Notes: a model not told the origin generated them from the sequence alone. A DNA stretch of 64,000 nt from Microbacterium sp. SZ1 (GCF_002362255.1 NZ_LPVV01000038.1:248001-312000), one strand, 5' to 3'. Shown: positions 45,875-56,884, counted from the first letter of the stretch. Made by a program: numbers and translations.

Positions 45875-46465
45875 TCAGTTGGCGTCCGTGCCGCCGCCGC
45901 CGACGACGTCGGTGGCGGACTCGCGGATGTGGTCGACGAAGCCGTACTCGAGCGCCTCATCGGCGGTGAACCAGCGGTCGCGGTCACCGTCTTCGTTGAT
46001 CTGCTCGACCGACTTGCCGGTCTGCGCGGCGGTGATCTCGGCCAGGCGGTTCTTCATCGAGACGATGAGCTGGGCCTGGGTCTGGATGTCGCTCGACGTG
46101 CCGCCGAAGCCACCGTGCGGCTGGTGCAGCAGTACGCGGGCGTTCGGGGTGATGTAGCGCTTGCCCTTGGTGCCGGCGGTCAGCAGGAGCTGCCCCATCG
46201 ATGCGGCCATTCCGATGCCGACCGTGACGATGTCGTTCGGCACGAACTGCATCGTGTCGTAGATCGCCATTCCCGCGGTGATGGAGCCGCCGGGCGAGTT
46301 GATGTAGAGGTAGATGTCCTTTTCCGAGTCCTCTGCGGCGAGAAGAAGGATCTTCGCGCAGATCTCGTTGGCGTTCTCGTCACGCACCTCTGATCCCAGC
46401 CAGATGATGCGGTCCTTCAACAGCCTGTCGAAGACGCTCGTCGCGAGGAGGGGTTCTGCAGCCAT
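45875..46465 (-). CDS. clpP1: ATP-dependent Clp protease proteolytic subunit 1
   Basis: The first gene of the clpP1-clpP2 operon, 196 residues. Catalytic Ser is S89 ('VGIGMAASM') and His is H114 ('VLLHQPHGG'). The N-terminus '[21 protein letters not shown]' is typical of ClpP1. No ClgR-type site is obvious in its 80-bp upstream region. A -10-like TAGATT lies about 35 nt before the start. Confidence 0.97.
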   Translation of the reverse strand: MAAEPLLATSVFDRLLKDRIIWLGSEVRDENANEICAKILLLAAEDSEKDIYLYINSPGGSITAGMAIYDTMQFVPNDIVTVGIGMAASMGQLLLTAGTKGKRYITPNARVLLHQPHGGFGGTSSDIQTQAQLIVSMKNRLAEITAAQTGKSVEQINEDGDRDRWFTADEALEYGFVDHIRESATDVVGGGGTDAN

Positions 46466-46511
46466 GTCAGCTCCTGATTCCGTGTTTCAGTGATTCGAAT
46501 CTACCGGCGAC

Positions 46512-46533
46512 AACACGGCGCCCAGGCCGTGTT
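46512..46533 (-). terminator. Weak hairpin after the TPR-protein gene
   Basis: A 7-bp stem AACACGG/CCGTGTT with an 8-nt loop, 14 nt after the TPR gene stop and upstream of clpP1. No T-tract, so it is a poor terminator. Confidence 0.35.
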
Positions 46534-46546
46534 CGCCGTCGGCATA

Positions 46547-47041
46547 TCAGGTGTCGAGATCCGCGATCTCGTGGGCGTAGGCCGTCATCGACCGGTGGTA
46601 CCGCGGCAGGTGTGGGACCAGCGCGAGCAGCGCCACCGACAGGCCGGTCGCGGGCTTACCGGCACTGGCGAGGATGAGGGCGTGCACGGTTGCGATCGCG
46701 TCGCGGTACGGGCCGTCGGCCAACAGTTCCCTCTCGGCCGTGATGACCTCGAGCGCCTGGTCGTAGTCGCCGAGGTTGCGCAGCGAGCTCGCGAGCTGGA
46801 TCACGCACTGCGGGCGGTGCTCCGCGTCCAACCCGAGCTCGAGGGCGCGGCGGTACAGGGCGACCGCCTCCGCGGGTCGACCGGCGGAATCCCGCGCTCC
46901 GGCGCGCTCGAACTCCGCTCGGGCATCATCGCTCCCCCGCTCGGCGGCGAGGGCGTCGATCCGCGCGATGGTGTCGTCGCCGACCTCCTCGCCCGACGCA
47001 TCCGCCCAGACGTCGTCGATCCGCTCATCCCAGCTCTTCAT
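46547..47041 (-). CDS. Tetratricopeptide-repeat-like protein
   Basis: A 164-residue soluble protein with two or three TPR-like helical hairpins ('FERAGARDSAGRPAEAVALYRRALELGLD', 'QLASSLRNLGDYDQALEVITAERELLA', 'AIATVHALILASAGKPATGLSVAL'). These are probably protein-protein interaction repeats. It lies between clpP1 and tig on the same strand and may have its own promoter. No fixed partner can be named. Confidence 0.82.
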   Translation of the reverse strand: MKSWDERIDDVWADASGEEVGDDTIARIDALAAERGSDDARAEFERAGARDSAGRPAEAVALYRRALELGLDAEHRPQCVIQLASSLRNLGDYDQALEVITAERELLADGPYRDAIATVHALILASAGKPATGLSVALLALVPHLPRYHRSMTAYAHEIADLDT

Positions 47042-47072
47042 GTCTTCTCCTCGGAAGGTCCAGTGTGACGAG

Positions 47073-47104
47073 AAAGGGGCGGATGCCGCAGCATCCGCCC
47101 CTTT
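47073..47104 (-). terminator. Terminator hairpin downstream of tig
   Basis: A 14-bp perfect stem (47073-47086 with 47091-47104), CGCA loop, 15 nt after the tig stop. Only a short T run follows on the minus strand. Confidence 0.65.
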
Positions 47105-47119
47105 CGAGATCGTGATCGA

Positions 47120-48589
47120 TCACTCGCCCTTGTCGGCAGCCTTCTTGGCCGGAGCCTTCTTGGCGGCGGGCTTCTTGGCCGGCTTCTCGTCGGCGTCGGC
47201 GTCATCGGCCTTGTCAGCCTTCTTCGACGCCGCCTTCTTGGCCGGAGCCTTCTTGGCGGGCTTCTCGTCGGCGGGGGCTTCGGTGGCCTCGGCCTCGTCG
47301 GCAGCCTCGTCGTCGGTCACGATGAAGTCGGACAGGTCGACGGCCTTGCCGTTCGTGTCGACGACCTTCACCTTGCCGAGCGCGATCGCGAGGGCCTTGT
47401 TGCGCGCGACCTCGCCGACGAGGGCGGGGAGCTGGTTCGACGACTGCAGCGCCTCGACGAACTCCTGCGGAGCCATGCCGTACTGCGCGGCGGACTGGAT
47501 GAGGTACTGCGACAGCTCCTCCTGCGACACCTGCACGTCGGCCTGCTCGGCGATCGTGTCGAGCAGCACCTGCGTGCGGAACTGCTTCTCGCTCGCCTCG
47601 GTGACCTCGGCGCGGTGCACGTCGTCCTCGAGACGACCCTCGCCTTCGAGGTGGTTGTGCACCTCGTCCTCGATGAGCTGCGGCGGGACCGGGATCTCGA
47701 TCTGCTCGAGCAGCGTCTCGACGAGCTTGTCGCGAGCGGCGGATCCCTGCGTGAAGACGCCCTGCTGCGAGACACGCTCGGCGAGGCTCTCGCGGAGCTC
47801 GGCGATCGTGTCGAACTCGCTCGCGATCTGCGCGAAGTCGTCGTCGGCCTCGGGGAGCTCGCGCTCCTTGACGGCCTTGACCGAGACGGCGACCTCGGCC
47901 TCGGAGCCGGCGTGGTCGCCGCCCACGAGGGTGGAGCGGAACGTGGTGTCCTCGCCGGCGGTCAGTGACTCGATGGCGTCGTCGATGCCCTCGAGCAGTT
48001 CGCCGGATCCGACCTCGTACGACACGCCCTCGGCGCGATCGATCTCGGCGCCGTCGATCGTGGCGACGAGGTCGAGTTCGACGAAGTCGCCCTTCGCGGC
48101 CGGACGGTCGACGGGCACGAGGGTGCCGAAGCGAGCGCGCATGTTGTCGAGCTCGGCGTCGAGCGCCGCGTCATCGGCCTCGACGGCGTCGACGGTCAGC
48201 GTGATGCCCGCGTAGTCGGGAAGCTCGATGTCGGGGCGGACGTCCACCTCGACGTCGACGAGCAGATCGCCCGAGAAGTCCTTCTCGCTCGGCCACTGCG
48301 TGATGTCGGCCGACGGGCGGCCGACGACGCGGAGCTTGTGCTCGGCGGTCGCCTCGCGGAAGAACCTGTCGAGCCCCTCGTTGACAGCGTGCTCGATGAC
48401 CGCGCCGCGACCGATGCGCTGGTCGATGATCGGGGCGGGAACCTTGCCCTTGCGGAAGCCGGGGATCTGGACGTCCTGCGCGATGTGCTCGTAGGCGTGC
48501 GAGATGCTGGGCTTGAGGTCTTCGGGGGTGACCGTGATGCTGAGCTTGACCCGGGTCGGGGTCAGCTTCTCGACGGTGCTGTTCGCCAT
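47120..48589 (-). CDS. tig: Trigger factor
   Basis: Ribosome-associated chaperone and peptidyl-prolyl isomerase, 489 residues. In order: ribosome-binding domain ('[20 protein letters not shown]', where GFRxGKxP is the ribosome-docking signature), FKBP-like PPIase domain ('[22 protein letters not shown]'), C-terminal chaperone arms, and a Lys/Ala/Pro-rich tail of about 50 residues ('[18 protein letters not shown]') that is disordered. The ATG at 48589 is preceded by AAGGAG 11 nt away. It lies just after tRNA-Pro on the same strand. Confidence 0.97.
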   Translation of the reverse strand: MANSTVEKLTPTRVKLSITVTPEDLKPSISHAYEHIAQDVQIPGFRKGKVPAPIIDQRIGRGAVIEHAVNEGLDRFFREATAEHKLRVVGRPSADITQWPSEKDFSGDLLVDVEVDVRPDIELPDYAGITLTVDAVEADDAALDAELDNMRARFGTLVPVDRPAAKGDFVELDLVATIDGAEIDRAEGVSYEVGSGELLEGIDDAIESLTAGEDTTFRSTLVGGDHAGSEAEVAVSVKAVKERELPEADDDFAQIASEFDTIAELRESLAERVSQQGVFTQGSAARDKLVETLLEQIEIPVPPQLIEDEVHNHLEGEGRLEDDVHRAEVTEASEKQFRTQVLLDTIAEQADVQVSQEELSQYLIQSAAQYGMAPQEFVEALQSSNQLPALVGEVARNKALAIALGKVKVVDTNGKAVDLSDFIVTDDEAADEAEATEAPADEKPAKKAPAKKAASKKADKADDADADEKPAKKPAAKKAPAKKAADKGE

Positions 48590-48652
48590 GCTGGTGTGTT
48601 CTCCTTGTAATTTCCGCGCTGAATCGCGGCTGCCAGGCTTTGTCGAGCCGTG

Positions 48653-48726
48653 TCGGGGCGACAGGAGTTGAACCTGCGACCTCCCGCTCCCAAAGCGGGC
48701 GCTCTACCAAACTGAGCTACGCCCCG
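48653..48726 (-). tRNA. tRNA-Pro (anticodon TGG)
   Basis: A 74-nt cloverleaf. Acceptor stem CGGGGCG/CGCCCCG, D arm, anticodon stem CCCGC/GCGGG with loop TTTGGGA (anticodon TGG at 48690-48692), T arm GGTTCAA, discriminator A, no encoded CCA. It lies 63 nt upstream of tig and divergent from tRNA-Gly. Confidence 0.97.
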
Positions 48727-48790
48727 GGGAATCCGCACGCAGATTCAGCCCCACCGAGTCTAACGGACGGGAGCACCCTCGACCGTCCGC

Positions 48791-48796
48791 TATGAT
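48791..48796 (+). promoter_or_regulatory. -10 box of tRNA-Gly
   Basis: TATGAT about 50 nt upstream of the mature 5' end of tRNA-Gly. The -35 is not clear. TAGACT on the minus strand (48757-48762) may serve tRNA-Pro. Confidence 0.5.
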
Positions 48797-48847
48797 CGAA
48801 CAGTCGGTGCACGTCGCCGATCGGTCCCGGAGCAACACGACGGGTCC

Positions 48848-48918
48848 GGGGGTGTAGCTCAATGGTAGAGTCTCAGTCTTCCAAACTGATTGCGCGGGTT
48901 CGATTCCCGTCACCCCCT
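48848..48918 (+). tRNA. tRNA-Gly (anticodon TCC)
   Basis: A 71-nt cloverleaf. Acceptor GGGGGTG/CACCCCC, compact D arm, anticodon loop CTTCCAA with anticodon TCC, T arm GGGTTCGATTCCC, no encoded CCA. Confidence 0.97.
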
Positions 48919-48924
48919 CGCTTC

Positions 48925-48962
48925 GAAGGCCTCCGCAGAGATGCGGAGGCCTTCCTCTTTTT
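48925..48962 (+). terminator. Intrinsic terminator after tRNA-Gly
   Basis: A 13-bp stem (48925-48937 with 48942-48954), GAGA loop, then CTCTTTTT. This is a clean rho-independent terminator and separates the tRNA from the next gene. Confidence 0.88.
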
Positions 48963-49030
48963 CTCCGTACCGATCGGTGTTTCTCTGGCAGAGTCGTTGT
49001 ACGCAGCGTCCGCACCTGGAGGTCCTCGGC

Positions 49031-50233
49031 ATGACAGCCCCCATCGGCACAGCCGTCACCCCGCGGGGCGGTCATGAGCTTCCCGCGCACATCCTCGGCC
49101 ACTCCCCCCGGCGCGCACCGCGCAAGCGGCACCCCGGACTCTGGGTCGGACTCGCCGTCGGCGTCGTCGCCGTGGGAACGATCGCCGCCCTGCAGACGAC
49201 CGCGAATCTCGGTTACGACGACGCCGAGGCGAATTTCCAGTCCGCCCGCGACAGCGCTCAGGTCTCGGTGTCTAACCTGCAGCAGACCACCGATGCTCTG
49301 ACAGCGACCTCCGAAGTCGCGAATCAGCTTCTCCAGGGCGACAGCGGCATCCTGACCGATCCCGCGGCGAAGGAGTCGCTCGGCGCGGCGGTCGCCGAGG
49401 CGGACGAGCTCGCTTCGTCAGCATCGGAGCAGGCCCTGATCTCGCTGCCGGATGCCGACCCGAAGCCCACCCTCTTCTGGGAGCTCTTCGGCGAGGCGAG
49501 CCGGCTCGACGAGGAAGCCGACGATCTCGACGAGCTCGTCGGCGAGCTGGATGCCGAGGTGCCGGCCCTCACTGACGCGGACACCGCCGTGGAGAAGGCC
49601 GGACTCGGATTCCTCGGATCAGCCGCGACCGCGGCGGCCGCGTTCGAGGCCGCCCACATCTCCGCGAAGAACCTCGACGTCATCGCGCTTCGCGACGCCG
49701 CCTCTGACGTCTCCGCCACGGCGAGTCTCGACGACCTGACGGTGACTTCGTTCGTCGCTCTCCAGGATGCCGCGGCGCAGGTCGTCGCCTCGGAGCAGGC
49801 AGAACTCGCCGAGAAGGCGGGCCCGCTGCAGGGGACGCGACTGGAGATCGAGGCGTTCGCCCGTTCGCTGGCCCCGGGTGTCCTGCTCGAGTTCGACTGG
49901 AACCCCATCGTGAACAACGCCGGCGACAACGGCAGCATGGGCGGCTTGACGACGTGGTGGTGGGACGAGCCCGACCGCGCCGTCATCGAGCTCTCCAACT
50001 CGGTCGCCGAGCAGTGGCCCGCCGACCGCAGCAAGGCGCTCGTCGCGCACGAGGTGGGTCACGCCATCAGCGTGAAGTGCGAGGACATGTACGACTCGTC
50101 CACCCAGGACAGCATCGAGAAGTGGGCGACCGCGTGGGCCATCGGAATGGGCTTCACCGACGACGCGAACGGCGTCTGGGCGTACGGCTACCCACCGCAG
50201 TCGTACATCGACGCCTCCCTCGGCTGCCGCTGA
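49031..50233 (+). CDS. Membrane-anchored protein with a zincin-type HEVGH motif
   Basis: A 400-residue protein of unrecognised family. The N-terminal 36 residues are basic and cytoplasmic, then comes one transmembrane helix (about 37-55, 'LWVGLAVGVVAVGTIAAL'). Next is an extracellular, coiled-coil-like region rich in Ala/Asp/Glu (about 60-300), and a compact C-terminal domain with H340-E-V-G-H344 ('KALVAHEVGHAISVKCEDM') and a downstream 'EKWATAWAIGMGF' whose Glu could be the third zinc ligand. Two Cys (in KCED and the C-terminal SLGCR) could form a disulfide. The start is ATG 49031, with GGAGG 8 nt upstream. Predicted to be a surface metalloprotease, but that is inference from the motif only. 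Confidence 0.82.
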   Translation: MTAPIGTAVTPRGGHELPAHILGHSPRRAPRKRHPGLWVGLAVGVVAVGTIAALQTTANLGYDDAEANFQSARDSAQVSVSNLQQTTDALTATSEVANQLLQGDSGILTDPAAKESLGAAVAEADELASSASEQALISLPDADPKPTLFWELFGEASRLDEEADDLDELVGELDAEVPALTDADTAVEKAGLGFLGSAATAAAAFEAAHISAKNLDVIALRDAASDVSATASLDDLTVTSFVALQDAAAQVVASEQAELAEKAGPLQGTRLEIEAFARSLAPGVLLEFDWNPIVNNAGDNGSMGGLTTWWWDEPDRAVIELSNSVAEQWPADRSKALVAHEVGHAISVKCEDMYDSSTQDSIEKWATAWAIGMGFTDDANGVWAYGYPPQSYIDASLGCR

Positions 50234-50308
50234 TCAGGCATCTCAGGACGTACGACGGAGGCCGCCGCGATCGAATCGCGGCGGCCTCTGTGCGAGTCGA
50301 GTTGGGGA

Positions 50309-50662
50309 TCACTGCCCCCGGCGCTCGCGCAGCTGTGCGAGGGCGTCTTCCAGAAGCTGGACGGCCTCCTCGTCGGTGCGACGCTCCTTCACGTAGGCGA
50401 GGTGCGTCTTGTAGGGCTCGGTCTTCGCGAGCGCAGGAGGGTTCTCCTTGTCGCGACCGGCCGGGAGCCCCGACTGCGGGTGATCGATGATCTCGGGGAT
50501 CTCCTCCTCGGGGAGACCGGCCGCGAAGTAGCGCACGGTCTCGTTGCCGAGACCGTCCCAGTAGGAGACGGCGATGCGGTCGGCGTGATAGCCGTGGTCC
50601 TGCTCGCCCATCGGTCCGGAACCCACGCGGGTTCCACGGATCGCGTTGCCACCGGTAGCCAT
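50309..50662 (-). CDS. rbpA: RNA polymerase-binding protein RbpA
   Basis: Actinobacteria-specific transcription factor that binds the principal sigma factor and RNA polymerase and stimulates open complex formation. The 117-residue protein has the N-terminal tail 'IRGTRVGSGPMGEQD', a core beginning 'VSYWDGLGNETVRYFA' and the C-terminal sigma-interaction segment 'KTHLAYVKERRTDEEAVQLLEDAL'. The zinc Cys residues of mycobacterial RbpA are absent. The ATG at 50662 overlaps the secG stop (TGATG). Confidence 0.95.
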   Translation of the reverse strand: MATGGNAIRGTRVGSGPMGEQDHGYHADRIAVSYWDGLGNETVRYFAAGLPEEEIPEIIDHPQSGLPAGRDKENPPALAKTEPYKTHLAYVKERRTDEEAVQLLEDALAQLRERRGQ

Positions 50663-50910
50663 CAGATCACCTCGAACTTCGTGATGAGTCCGAGCGCGAC
50701 GATCGCCACGAACCACGTCAGGGCGAGGATCACGGTGAAACGGTTGAGGTTGCGCTCGGCGAGGCCGGAGGAGCCGACCGCCGTCGACATGCCGCCGCCG
50801 AACATGTCGGACAGGCCGCCGCCGCGCCCCTTGTGGAGCAGGATGAGGAGGGTCAGCAGGACGCTGGTGATGCCCAGCACGACCTGCAGGACGAACTCGA
50901 GAATTTCCAC
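50662..50910 (-). CDS. secG: Preprotein translocase subunit SecG
   Basis: An 82-residue membrane subunit of SecYEG with two helices ('VLQVVLGITSVLLTLLILLH' and 'FTVILALTWFVAIVALGLI') separated by the typical Gly-rich loop ('GRGGGLSDMFGGG'). The start is the GTG at 50910. TATACT, a good -10 on the minus strand, lies about 45 nt upstream. It is followed directly by rbpA. Confidence 0.96.
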   Translation of the reverse strand: MEILEFVLQVVLGITSVLLTLLILLHKGRGGGLSDMFGGGMSTAVGSSGLAERNLNRFTVILALTWFVAIVALGLITKFEVI

Positions 50911-50955
50911 GAGGAAGAGCCTTTCGCTGGGGCACGACTGCCCCCGTAACGGTCA

Positions 50956-50961
50956 AGTATA
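50956..50961 (-). promoter_or_regulatory. -10 box of secG-rbpA
   Basis: TATACT on the minus strand, immediately after the tpiA terminator stem. It gives a leader of about 40 nt before the secG GTG. The -35 would fall inside the terminator stem. Confidence 0.55.
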
Positions 50962-50963
50962 CG

Positions 50964-50991
50964 GTGCGGCGGGACCCGAGCCCCGCCGCAC
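50964..50991 (-). terminator. Terminator hairpin after tpiA
   Basis: A 10-bp stem GTGCGGCGGG/CCCGCCGCAC with an 8-nt loop, 4 nt after the tpiA stop and just ahead of the secG -10 box. Confidence 0.7.
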
Positions 50992-50995
50992 TCGC

Positions 50996-51787
50996 TCATA
51001 CTCCGACGTGCTTCTCGAAGCGGATGATCGCCGCGAACTCGTCGACCACGAGGCTCGCGCCTCCGACGAGAGCGCCGTCGACGTCGGGCTCGCGCATGAA
51101 GCTGGCGATGTTCGCCGCCTTGACCGATCCGCCGTACAGGATCCGGGTGCGCGCTGCCGCGTCATCGCCGAGCACCTTCGCGATCACGCCGCGCAGGGCC
51201 GCACAGACGTCCTGCGCCTGCTGCGGAGTGGCGGCTTGGCCGGAGCCGATGGCCCAGACCGGCTCGTACGCCACGACGATGTCCGCGTCCTTCGACAGGC
51301 CCTGGAGAGCGGTCTCGAGCTGACCGACCGGAACGGCGCTCGCACCGAACTTCTCGAGGTCCTCGGAGGTCTCCCCCACGCAGATGACCGGCACCAGACC
51401 GTGCTTCAGCGCCGCCTTGGTCTTCGCCGCCACGACCTCGTCGGACTCGGCGTGGTACTCACGACGCTCCGAGTGGCCGATGATGACGTACTTCGCGTCG
51501 AGCTTCGCCAGGAACGCGCCCGACACCTCGCCGGTGTATGCACCGGAGTCGTGGGCGGAGACGTCCTGAGCACCGAGCGCGAAGGGGATCTTGTCGGCGT
51601 CGATGAGCGTCTGCACGCTGCGGATGTCGGTGAAGGGCGGGAACACCGCAACCTCCACAGACCCTTCCTCGTGCTTCGCATCCTTCAGCGTCCAGTGCAG
51701 CTTCTGCACGAAGGCGACCGCCTGCAGGTGGTCGAGGTTCATCTTCCAGTTGCCCGCGATCAGCGGGGTCCGGGTGTTCACTGCCAT
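50996..51787 (-). CDS. tpiA: Triosephosphate isomerase
   Basis: TIM-barrel enzyme interconverting DHAP and glyceraldehyde-3-phosphate, 263 residues. The catalytic Glu is in '[13 protein letters not shown]', the electrophile His in '[13 protein letters not shown]' and the substrate Lys in '[11 protein letters not shown]'. Its first 10 bases overlap the end of pgk, so the gap-pgk-tpiA unit is translationally coupled at this joint. Confidence 0.99.
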   Translation of the reverse strand: MAVNTRTPLIAGNWKMNLDHLQAVAFVQKLHWTLKDAKHEEGSVEVAVFPPFTDIRSVQTLIDADKIPFALGAQDVSAHDSGAYTGEVSGAFLAKLDAKYVIIGHSERREYHAESDEVVAAKTKAALKHGLVPVICVGETSEDLEKFGASAVPVGQLETALQGLSKDADIVVAYEPVWAIGSGQAATPQQAQDVCAALRGVIAKVLGDDAAARTRILYGGSVKAANIASFMREPDVDGALVGGASLVVDEFAAIIRFEKHVGV

Positions 51788-52992
51788 CCGAGTACCTCCA
51801 GGCCGGGTAGTTTCTTGCCCTCGAGGAACTCGAGGCTGGCGCCGCCGCCGGTCGAGATGTGACCGAATCGGTCATCGTCGAAGCCGAGCTGACGCACGGC
51901 GGCAGCGGAGTCGCCGCCGCCGACGACGCTGAGACCGTCGACCTCGGTGAGCGCCTGAGCGACCGCTTTGGTGCCGGCGGCGAAGGCGGGGAACTCGAAC
52001 ACGCCCATCGGCCCGTTCCAGAACACGGTCTTGGAGCTGCGGATGACCTCGGCGAATCGCGCCGCCGTCTCCGGTCCGATGTCGAGGCCGATGCCCGAAG
52101 CGCCGAAAGCCGTGTCCTCGATCGCATCGGCCGCGGCGACCTCGTGGTCGGCATCGGCCGAGAACGCGGACGCCACGACGACGTCCGTCGGGAGAACGAG
52201 CTCGACGCCGCGCTCCTCCGCTTCCGCGATGTAGCCGCGGACGGTGTCGAGCTGATCCTCTTCGAGGAGGCTGGATGCCACGGCGTGGCCCTGCGCCTTC
52301 AGGAAGGTGAACAGCATTCCGCCGCCGACGAGGATGCGGTCGACGCGCGGCAGCAGGTGCGAGATCACGCCGAGCTTGTCGCTGACCTTCGAGCCGCCGA
52401 GGACGACCGCGTACGGCCGCTCGGGATTCTCGGTCAGGCGGTCGAGCACGTCGAGCTCGGCGGCGATGAGCAGGCCCGCCGCGGACGGGATCCGCTCGGC
52501 GAGGTCGTAGACGCTCGCCTGCTTGCGGTGCACCACGCCGAAGCCGTCGGAGACGAGCACGTCACCGAGCTCGGCGAGCTGCGCGGCGAAGGCACCGCGC
52601 TCTTCGTCATCCTTCGAGGTCTCCCCCGGGTTGAACCGCAGGTTCTCGATGACGACGACGCCGCCGTCCTCCAGCGAGGAGACGGCCTCGTGAGCCGACT
52701 CGCCCACCGTGTCGCGCGCGAACGCGACGGGCTTGCCGAGCAGCTCGGAAAGCCGCTGAGCCACCGGCTCGAGGCTGTACTGCGGGTCGGGAGCGCCGTC
52801 GGGACGACCGAGGTGCGAGCACACGACGACGCGGGCGCCCGCGTTGATGAGGGCGTTGAGGGTCGGCAGCGAGGCGCGTACACGGCCATCGTCCGTTATG
52901 ACCCCGTCCCGCAGGGGGACGTTCAGGTCACAACGGACGATGACGCGCTTGCCCTCGAGCGAACCCAGTGAATCCAGGGTGCGCAGAGTCAT
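51778..52992 (-). CDS. pgk: Phosphoglycerate kinase
   Basis: A 404-residue glycolytic kinase transferring phosphate from 1,3-bisphosphoglycerate to ADP. It has N-terminal '[14 protein letters not shown]', '[11 protein letters not shown]', a hinge-region '[12 protein letters not shown]' and a C-terminal '[15 protein letters not shown]' for nucleotide binding. It starts 10 nt after gap and overlaps tpiA by 10 bases. Confidence 0.99.
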   Translation of the reverse strand: MTLRTLDSLGSLEGKRVIVRCDLNVPLRDGVITDDGRVRASLPTLNALINAGARVVVCSHLGRPDGAPDPQYSLEPVAQRLSELLGKPVAFARDTVGESAHEAVSSLEDGGVVVIENLRFNPGETSKDDEERGAFAAQLAELGDVLVSDGFGVVHRKQASVYDLAERIPSAAGLLIAAELDVLDRLTENPERPYAVVLGGSKVSDKLGVISHLLPRVDRILVGGGMLFTFLKAQGHAVASSLLEEDQLDTVRGYIAEAEERGVELVLPTDVVVASAFSADADHEVAAADAIEDTAFGASGIGLDIGPETAARFAEVIRSSKTVFWNGPMGVFEFPAFAAGTKAVAQALTEVDGLSVVGGGDSAAAVRQLGFDDDRFGHISTGGGASLEFLEGKKLPGLEVLGWQ

Positions 52993-53002
52993 GGGAGGTG
53001 TC

Positions 53003-54013
<1,011 letters not shown>

Positions 54014-54089
54014 TCAGGTCTCCCTGTTTCTCGTGCGCTGTGCGCAGCATTCGTGCGTGCGCGATGCGCGGGGGTTTTTGGCTGAGATG

Positions 54090-54121
54090 GCGTCCCGACG
54101 AGACCAGGCCCGTCGGGACGC
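54090..54121 (-). terminator. Hairpin between sod and gap
   Basis: An 11-bp perfect stem GCGTCCCGACG/CGTCGGGACGC with a 10-nt loop, 7 nt after the sod stop on the minus strand. There is no downstream T-tract. Confidence 0.6.
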
Positions 54122-54128
54122 GACCCAA

Positions 54129-54755
54129 TTACGACAGTACCAGCAGGCCGTTCGTCTGCTGCCGGGCGACGTCGAGGCGCTGGGCCACGTTCTCCCAGTT
54201 GGCGATGTTCCATGCGGCCTTGACGTAGTCGGCCTTCACGTTGAGGTAGTCGAGGTAGAAGGCGTGCTCCCACATGTCGAGCTGGAACAGGGGGATGGTC
54301 CCCTGCGCGGTGTTCGACTGCTGGTCGAACAGCTGCTGGATGATGAGGCGCTGTCCGATCGAGTCCCAGCTGAGCACAGCCCAGCCCGAACCCTGGATGC
54401 CGGTGGCGGCCGCGGTGAAGTGGGCCTGGAACTTCTCGAACGAGCCGAAGTACTCGTCGATGGCCGCCTTCAGCTCGCCCTCGGGCTGTCCGCCGCCGTT
54501 CGGCGACAGGTTGGTCCAGAAGATGGAGTGGTTGACGTGGCCGCCGAGGTTGAACGCGAGGTCCTTCTCGAGCTTGTTCACATTCGCGAGGTTGCCGCTC
54601 TCGCGGGCCTCGGCGAGCTGCTCGAGGGCCGTGTTCGCGCCGGCGACGTAGGTGGCGTGGTGCTTGTCGTGGTGCAGCTCCATGATCTTGCCGCTGATGT
54701 GCGGCTCGAGGGCTGCGAAGTCGTAGGGAAGGTCGGGGAGCGTGTAGGTCGCCAT
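54129..54755 (-). CDS. sodA: Superoxide dismutase (Mn/Fe type)
   Basis: A cytoplasmic superoxide dismutase, 208 residues. Metal ligands are His 28 in '[11 protein letters not shown]', a second His in '[10 protein letters not shown]', and the Asp and His of '[12 protein letters not shown]'. '[10 protein letters not shown]' and '[11 protein letters not shown]' are typical of actinobacterial Mn-type enzymes, but metal use cannot be settled by sequence alone. The ATG at 54755 matches the family N-terminus. Confidence 0.97.
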   Translation of the reverse strand: MATYTLPDLPYDFAALEPHISGKIMELHHDKHHATYVAGANTALEQLAEARESGNLANVNKLEKDLAFNLGGHVNHSIFWTNLSPNGGGQPEGELKAAIDEYFGSFEKFQAHFTAAATGIQGSGWAVLSWDSIGQRLIIQQLFDQQSNTAQGTIPLFQLDMWEHAFYLDYLNVKADYVKAAWNIANWENVAQRLDVARQQTNGLLVLS

Positions 54756-54888
54756 ATCGCTTTCATCCAATCCGCGCCGCGCCGCGGCGCTTGCCGATCC
54801 TCCGCGCTGCCGAATGCGGTGCGGAGCAGACATAACTCATCCTAGTGAGGACAACACATCGTCACCCCCGATCCTTCCGCCGTATGAC

Positions 54889-54926
54889 GAAGAGAGGCGA
54901 CCCCTTGACAGGGATCGCCTCTCTTC
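54889..54926 (-). terminator. Terminator after whiA
   Basis: A 12-bp stem (GAAGAGAGGCGA with TCGCCTCTCTTC) extended by CCC/GGG around a TTGACA loop, 13 nt after the whiA stop. No strong T-tract. Confidence 0.65.
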
Positions 54927-54939
54927 TCTCCGGCTCGGA

Positions 54940-55917
54940 TCAGACGTCGAGTCCTGCGGGAACGGCGGCCTCGGTACCGGGGATGCCCTCCTGCTGGGCA
55001 CGCTTGTCCGCCATCGCGAGCAGGCGGCGGATGCGTCCCGCGACCGCATCCTTCGTCATGGGCGGGTCGGCGTGGTGGCCGAGCTCGTCGAGGCTCGCGT
55101 CACGGTGGGCGAGTCGCAGCTCTCCGGCGACCCGCAGGTGGTCCGGAACCTCGTCGGCGAGGATCTCGAGCGCGCGCTCGACGCGGGCGCACGCGGCGAC
55201 GGCGGCCTGAGCGGAGCGACGCAGGTTCGCGTCGTCGAAGTTCACGAGACGGTTCACGCCGGCGCGGACCTCGCGTCGCTGACGCATCTCCTCCCACGCG
55301 ACCGCGGTCTTCTGGGCGCCCATCTCGGCGAGGATCGTGCGGATCGCCTCGCCCTCGCGGACGACGACGCGGGGCATGCCGCGGACCTCGCGAGCCTTCG
55401 CGGCGACCCCCAGACGGTGGGCGGCGCCGACCAGAGCCATCGCGGCTTCGGACGACGGGCAGGCGATCTCGAGCATCGCGGAACGACCGGGCTCGCTGAG
55501 CGTTCCGGCGGCCAGGAAGGCGCCGCGCCAGAGACCGGCGACCTCGGCGCGCGAGCCTGTGGTGAGGCGGTTGGGCAGGCCCCGGACGGGGCGGCGGCGC
55601 TGGTCGAGCAGGCCGGTCTGTCGAGCGAGGGTCTCCCCCGCGGCGATCACTCGCACAGCCCACCTGGCTCCGTCGTTCGCGGTGCTCGACTGGACCTGGG
55701 CGATCTCGGGACGGACGCCGTAGATCTCCGCGAGGTCGCGTGCCACGCGCTGCGCCAGCACCTCGGCATCCACCTCCGCCTCGACGGCGACCCGTCCGGC
55801 GATCGAATGCAGCCCACCCGCGAACCGCAGGATGGATGTGACCTCCGCGACACGCACCGTGGGGGGTGCATTGCGGATGCTGACCAGCTCAGCCTTGACG
55901 TCGGTGGTTAGTGCCAC
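54940..55917 (-). CDS. whiA: Sporulation/cell-division regulator WhiA
   Basis: A DNA-binding protein of 325 residues with an N-terminal LAGLIDADG-homing-endonuclease-like fold ('[31 protein letters not shown]') and a C-terminal helix-turn-helix ('[26 protein letters not shown]...[26 protein letters not shown]'). It is conserved across Gram-positives including non-sporulators and activates cell-division genes. The GTG at 55917 follows GAGGAG by 4 nt. The rapZ-whiA order is the usual one. Confidence 0.97.
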   Translation of the reverse strand: MALTTDVKAELVSIRNAPPTVRVAEVTSILRFAGGLHSIAGRVAVEAEVDAEVLAQRVARDLAEIYGVRPEIAQVQSSTANDGARWAVRVIAAGETLARQTGLLDQRRRPVRGLPNRLTTGSRAEVAGLWRGAFLAAGTLSEPGRSAMLEIACPSSEAAMALVGAAHRLGVAAKAREVRGMPRVVVREGEAIRTILAEMGAQKTAVAWEEMRQRREVRAGVNRLVNFDDANLRRSAQAAVAACARVERALEILADEVPDHLRVAGELRLAHRDASLDELGHHADPPMTKDAVAGRIRRLLAMADKRAQQEGIPGTEAAVPAGLDV

Positions 55918-55985
55918 GACACTCCTCTACGCTCACGCGCCGGATCGCGACGCAAACCTCCAGCCTACTCTGGCGGAGGCGCCTG

Positions 55986-56858
55986 CTATTCCCTGCCGAG
56001 GTCGCGATGACGAACGTTGACGGCCACTCCCGGTACCGCCGCGAGCCGGCGCGCCAGCTCCTCGACCATCGCGACAGAGCGGTGCTTGCCGCCGGTGCAG
56101 CCGACAGCCACCGTCGAATGGCTCTTGTTCTCGCGCTGATAGCCCTCGAGTACGGGGGTCAGCGCGGCCGTGTACGCCTCGAGGAACTCGGCGGCTCCTT
56201 CGCGCGACAGCACGAAGTCCCTCACCTCCTCGTCCTTCCCGGTCAGTCCGCGCAGATCTTCGTTCCAGAACGGGTTCGGGAGGAAGCGCATGTCGGCGAC
56301 GAGGTCGACGTCGGTGGGGAGCCCGTACTTGAAGCCGAAGCTCATGAGCGTCAGGCGGTGGCGAGGCGCACCCTCCTCGGCGAACAGCTCGGACACCTGC
56401 GTGGCCAGCTGGTGGATGTTCAACGCCGAGGTGTCGATCACGATGTCGGCGGCTTCGCGGATCGGGGCGAGACGCGAGCGTTCGCCGCGGATGCCGTCGA
56501 GCAGCGTCCCGTCCTCCTGGAGAGGGTGCGGACGCCGCACCGACTCGAACCGCCGGACGAGCACGTCGTCGGAGGCGTCGAGAAACAGCACACGCACCGA
56601 GCCGCGCGAACGCAGCGCCCTGGCGACGCCGGGGAAGTCGTCGAAGAGATTGCGGCCGCGCACGTCGACCACGGCCGCGACCTTGGGCAGGGCGTTGCCG
56701 CCCATGTCAGTGAGGTCGAGCAGCGGCCGCAGGATCTGCGGCGGCAGGTTGTCGACGACGTACCAGCCCAAGTCCTCCAGAGCATTGGCGACGGTCGTCC
56801 GACCGGCGCCAGACATGCCCGTGACGATGAAGAACTCGCCCTTGTCCCCGTCAGTCAT
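55986..56858 (-). CDS. rapZ: RapZ/YvcJ-type nucleotide-binding protein
   Basis: A 290-residue P-loop ATP/GTP-binding protein. The N-terminal loop reads GMSGAGRTT (residues 14-22), with Arg where most P-loops have Lys. The C-terminal RapZ domain carries '[21 protein letters not shown]', the conserved small-molecule/RNA-binding segment, and '[21 protein letters not shown]'. In E. coli RapZ controls GlmS through sRNA decay. In actinobacteria the role is unclear. An ATG at 56861 is also in frame, but ATG 56858 has the better spacing to AAGGGG. Confidence 0.95.
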   Translation of the reverse strand: MTDGDKGEFFIVTGMSGAGRTTVANALEDLGWYVVDNLPPQILRPLLDLTDMGGNALPKVAAVVDVRGRNLFDDFPGVARALRSRGSVRVLFLDASDDVLVRRFESVRRPHPLQEDGTLLDGIRGERSRLAPIREAADIVIDTSALNIHQLATQVSELFAEEGAPRHRLTLMSFGFKYGLPTDVDLVADMRFLPNPFWNEDLRGLTGKDEEVRDFVLSREGAAEFLEAYTAALTPVLEGYQRENKSHSTVAVGCTGGKHRSVAMVEELARRLAAVPGVAVNVRHRDLGRE

Positions 56859-56884
56859 CATTACCCCTTCTCCCCGCCGCATCC

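Noticed and set aside
46466..46546. Possible ClgR operator upstream of clpP1
   Set aside because: The TTCGCCGTCGGC text lacks the inverted GCGAA half expected of ClgR sites.
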